Positions 62,431 through 64,000 of a stretch of DNA of 64,000 nucleotides are shown one piece after another. The position numbers were made by a program, and so were the translations under genes. This stretch comes from an uncultured Ruminococcus sp. (lineage in GTDB: Bacteria; Bacillota; Clostridia; Lachnospirales; Lachnospiraceae), in contig CAKRLG010000002.1 of NCBI GenBank assembly GCA_934359255.1, positions 158,818-222,817 on the forward strand. The letters are read 5' to 3'. Positions within the stretch are counted from its first letter, which is position 1, and every line of letters begins with the position of its first letter. Below the pieces are notes generated by a model that was given only the letters and a program-made list of their open reading frames with translations, was not told where the DNA came from and ran no database searches.

Positions 62431-62633
62431 GGTATTCATCCTTTCTGGAAACTTTCTTTGATACCGGATTGTTCCGTACTTCGTACTCTCACAATCCTCA
62501 AAAATATTCCATAAAACAGTATAACAATATTGTAAAATACAGACAAGCGGGAAGAAGGACTTTTGTTTACGGGATTTTGCGGTTATAATAAGGAACAGAA
62601 AGCGTTCAAAAAATGAGCAGAAGGAGAAATGGG

Positions 62634-63080
62634 ATGGAGATCGAAAGAAAATATCTGATCAAAAAACTGCCGGAAGACCTGGCACAATATCCGCATATGG
62701 AGATGGAACAGGCGTATCTTTGCACTGAACCGGTGGTGCGGGTGAGAAAAGAAGGAGAGGATTATGTGCTGACCTACAAGTCCAAAGGACTGATGGTGCG
62801 GGAAGAATATAATCTGCCGCTGACAAAAGATTCTTATGAGCATCTGCTGAAAAAAGCGGACGGAACTGTGATCACAAAAACCCGTTACCGGATTCCGGAG
62901 AGGAACGGCCTGACGATAGAACTGGATGTTTTTCACGGAAAATATGAAGGACTGCTTCTTGCGGAAGTGGAATTCTCAACGGAAGAGGAGGCAAACAGCT
63001 ATTGCCCGCCAGAGTGGTTCGGAGAAGATGTGACGATGTCCAGTGAGTATCATAACAGTACACTGAGCCAGAGAAAATAA
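62634..63080 (+). CDS. CYTH-domain protein
   Basis: A 148-residue protein of the CYTH family (triphosphate tunnel metalloenzymes). The EIERKY signature (ExExK) opens the protein. Basic and acidic strands follow: VVRVRKEGEDYVLTYKSKG, TKTRYRIP, IELDVFHG and AEVEF. Members hydrolyse inorganic triphosphate or make cAMP; bacterial single-domain forms are often tripolyphosphatases. ATG 62634 has AAGGAG at 7 bases. Confidence 0.87.
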   Translation: MEIERKYLIKKLPEDLAQYPHMEMEQAYLCTEPVVRVRKEGEDYVLTYKSKGLMVREEYNLPLTKDSYEHLLKKADGTVITKTRYRIPERNGLTIELDVFHGKYEGLLLAEVEFSTEEEANSYCPPEWFGEDVTMSSEYHNSTLSQRK

Positions 63081-63091
63081 AGAACAGAATG

Positions 63092-63157
63092 AAAAAGAGA
63101 CTATTTTGTGATGCTTTCAAGGGGATACCTCAGTTTTCACAAAACAGTCTCTTTTTT
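63092..63157 (+). terminator. Intrinsic terminator after the CYTH gene
   Basis: AAAAAGAGACTATTTTGTGA pairs with TCACAAAACAGTCTCTTTTT (one bulge) and ends in six T. Strong; may serve both strands, as the XRE gene ends 60 bases away. Confidence 0.9.
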
Positions 63158-63216
63158 ACAAGAGCAACGGGTCAAAGTCTGTGCTTTAACAAAAACGTAT
63201 CGACTGTCGCGATTCG

Positions 63217-63453
63217 TCAGGTATCACGAAAATCAAACAGATCTTTCACCGGAACTTCCAGAACATCTGCAATATCAAAAAGTTTATTCAGAGAAATTGA
63301 TGTTTTTCCATTTGGTGCCTCAATATTGCTGATATGTGTACGGCTGAGGTTTGTTGCCTCTGCCAGTTCTGCCTGTGTAAGTCCACGAAGTCTGCGATAA
63401 TAAGCAATGGTCAGACCGAGAAGCCGAAACTCATTGATGCGTTTATAGTCCAT
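63217..63453 (-). CDS. XRE-family helix-turn-helix regulator
   Basis: A 78-residue DNA-binding protein. IAYYRRLRGLTQAELAEATN, LSRTHISNIEAPNGKTSISL and LFDIADVLEVPVKDLFDF give a complete XRE helix-turn-helix. The start at 63453 has AAAGGAACAGGG upstream; the longer frame begins at 63477. No obvious target is adjacent. Confidence 0.85.
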   Translation of the reverse strand: MDYKRINEFRLLGLTIAYYRRLRGLTQAELAEATNLSRTHISNIEAPNGKTSISLNKLFDIADVLEVPVKDLFDFRDT

Positions 63454-63628
63454 ATCCCTGTTCCTTTCTCCATACAAACAGACGTATCGCCTGTGTTTTC
63501 CTTAGCGTACAGCAGAATATATCGAAAAGAAACAATGTGAGAATTTGCAAATATAAAGTAAAATAATGCAAAATAGAGGAGAAATTTTAAAAATGCAAGA
63601 AATGGACAGGCAGGTACACAGTTTCAGA

Positions 63629-63817
63629 CTATTTTTCCTCTGTATCAAGAGAAGAGTTCATTCTGGGAGGACGGTAATGATAGACATCCTCATAAGATTC
63701 GAGTTCTGCTTCACTGACCGGCGCGGACGGAATCAGTCCGGTGCAGTCATGCGTGGATGCCGCATTGGACAGATAATCATAGGAATCAATCAGTTTCTGG
63801 TTTTCTTTCTCTTTCAT
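63629..63817 (-). CDS. Small conserved-looking protein, unknown
   Basis: A 62-residue acidic protein with a good ribosome binding site (GGAGG 10 bases before ATG 63817). It contains DSYDYLSNAASTHDCTGLIP and SYEDVYHYRPPRM. No function is assigned. The Tyr- and Pro-rich end and clear initiation signals support it being real. Confidence 0.6.
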   Translation of the reverse strand: MKEKENQKLIDSYDYLSNAASTHDCTGLIPSAPVSEAELESYEDVYHYRPPRMNSSLDTEEK

Positions 63818-63908
63818 GGGCAGTGACCTCCGTAAAGGTAATTATAGGATTAAAATATGCGAAAAAATATTTTTTATACAGAAGGGAAAGATCTGGTGGG
63901 ATAAAAGC

Positions 63909-63943
63909 CTTTTTAAGACATGCTCTAGAGCGTGTTTGAAAAA
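63909..63943. repeat. Two abutting ends of the TAGAGCGTGT element
   Basis: TTTTTAAGACATGCTCTA (right-end type) directly joins TAGAGCGTGTTTGAAAAA (left-end type), sharing TA at 63926-63927. The second may begin an element that runs out of the window. Confidence 0.6.
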
Positions 63944-64000
63944 TAAAAATTGCACAAAACGCATGTTTCATTTCCCTTTTTCATGATAAAATAAAGAAAA

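Noticed and set aside
63786..63971. A 61-codon minus-strand frame at the window end.
   Set aside because: It runs through the TAGAGCGTGT repeat ends, lacks a ribosome binding site and overlaps the better supported 62-residue gene.

Overview
The window looks like chromosomal DNA of a spore-forming, strictly anaerobic member of the Lachnospiraceae (Blautia/Ruminococcus/Dorea type). This is inferred from gene content: AddAB rather than RecBCD, CdaA/CdaR, an alpha/beta small acid-soluble spore protein, pyruvate formate-lyase with its activase, AGGAGG-type ribosome binding sites and moderate GC. No rRNA, tRNA or CRISPR array was recognised. Most of the window is ordinary, mainly plus-strand, core genome broken by two accessory stretches.

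Layout. 1-6679: end of a RecD2-type helicase, ComFC, two membrane proteins, then diadenylate cyclase cdaA, its regulator cdaR, HPr and a uracil-C5 RNA methyltransferase. 6680-9650: an AT-richer island with an orphan LarE, a frameshifted IspH/LytB-like gene and a graveyard of gene remnants (DinJ/YafQ toxin-antitoxin, a DUF262-like piece and two unassigned 3' ends). 9651-14450: TrmH-type methyltransferase, HD-domain hydrolase, and a GH127 beta-L-arabinofuranosidase divergent from a frameshifted AraC regulator. 14451-22263: a cobamide uptake locus with a strong promoter, cobalamin riboswitch, apparent terminator, a very large secreted multidomain protein, a substrate-binding lipoprotein, a FecCD permease and an ATPase with a C-terminal extension. 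22264-26312: a transposon-like inverted-repeat element and a membrane sensor / histidine kinase / response regulator trio. 26467-31711: a YdjI/YdjG/YdjH-like cluster of SPFH, zinc-ribbon and TPM-domain proteins.

31712-49197: PIN-like protein, alanine/Na+ symporter, pflB and pflA as separate transcription units, a molybdenum hydroxylase operon with a MocA-type cytidylyltransferase, lgt, SAM methyltransferase, Hsp33, NAD+ synthetase, an acyltransferase-like protein and a PflA-like radical SAM protein. 49377-56415: addB-addA. 56435-58577: PadR regulator, DUF1700 and small membrane proteins, PspC and a spore protein. 58555-63971: SGNH hydrolase, a membrane-anchored propeller-like protein, an ABC-class ATPase, a CYTH protein, an XRE regulator and a small conserved protein.

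The main points for a second look are: (i) the cobamide locus, whose 1129-residue secreted protein carries five immunoglobulin-size domains and a C-terminal half that reads as a paralogue of one lobe of the neighbouring substrate-binding protein; (ii) a family of short palindromic repeats (GTAACTGT...ACAGTTAC), one copy of which has become the 3' end of a histidine kinase gene; (iii) three other small repeat elements (164 bp with 18-bp terminal repeats, about 182 bp with 32-bp arms, and a 111-bp hairpin-rich insertion between pflB and pflA flanked by a 10-bp duplication).
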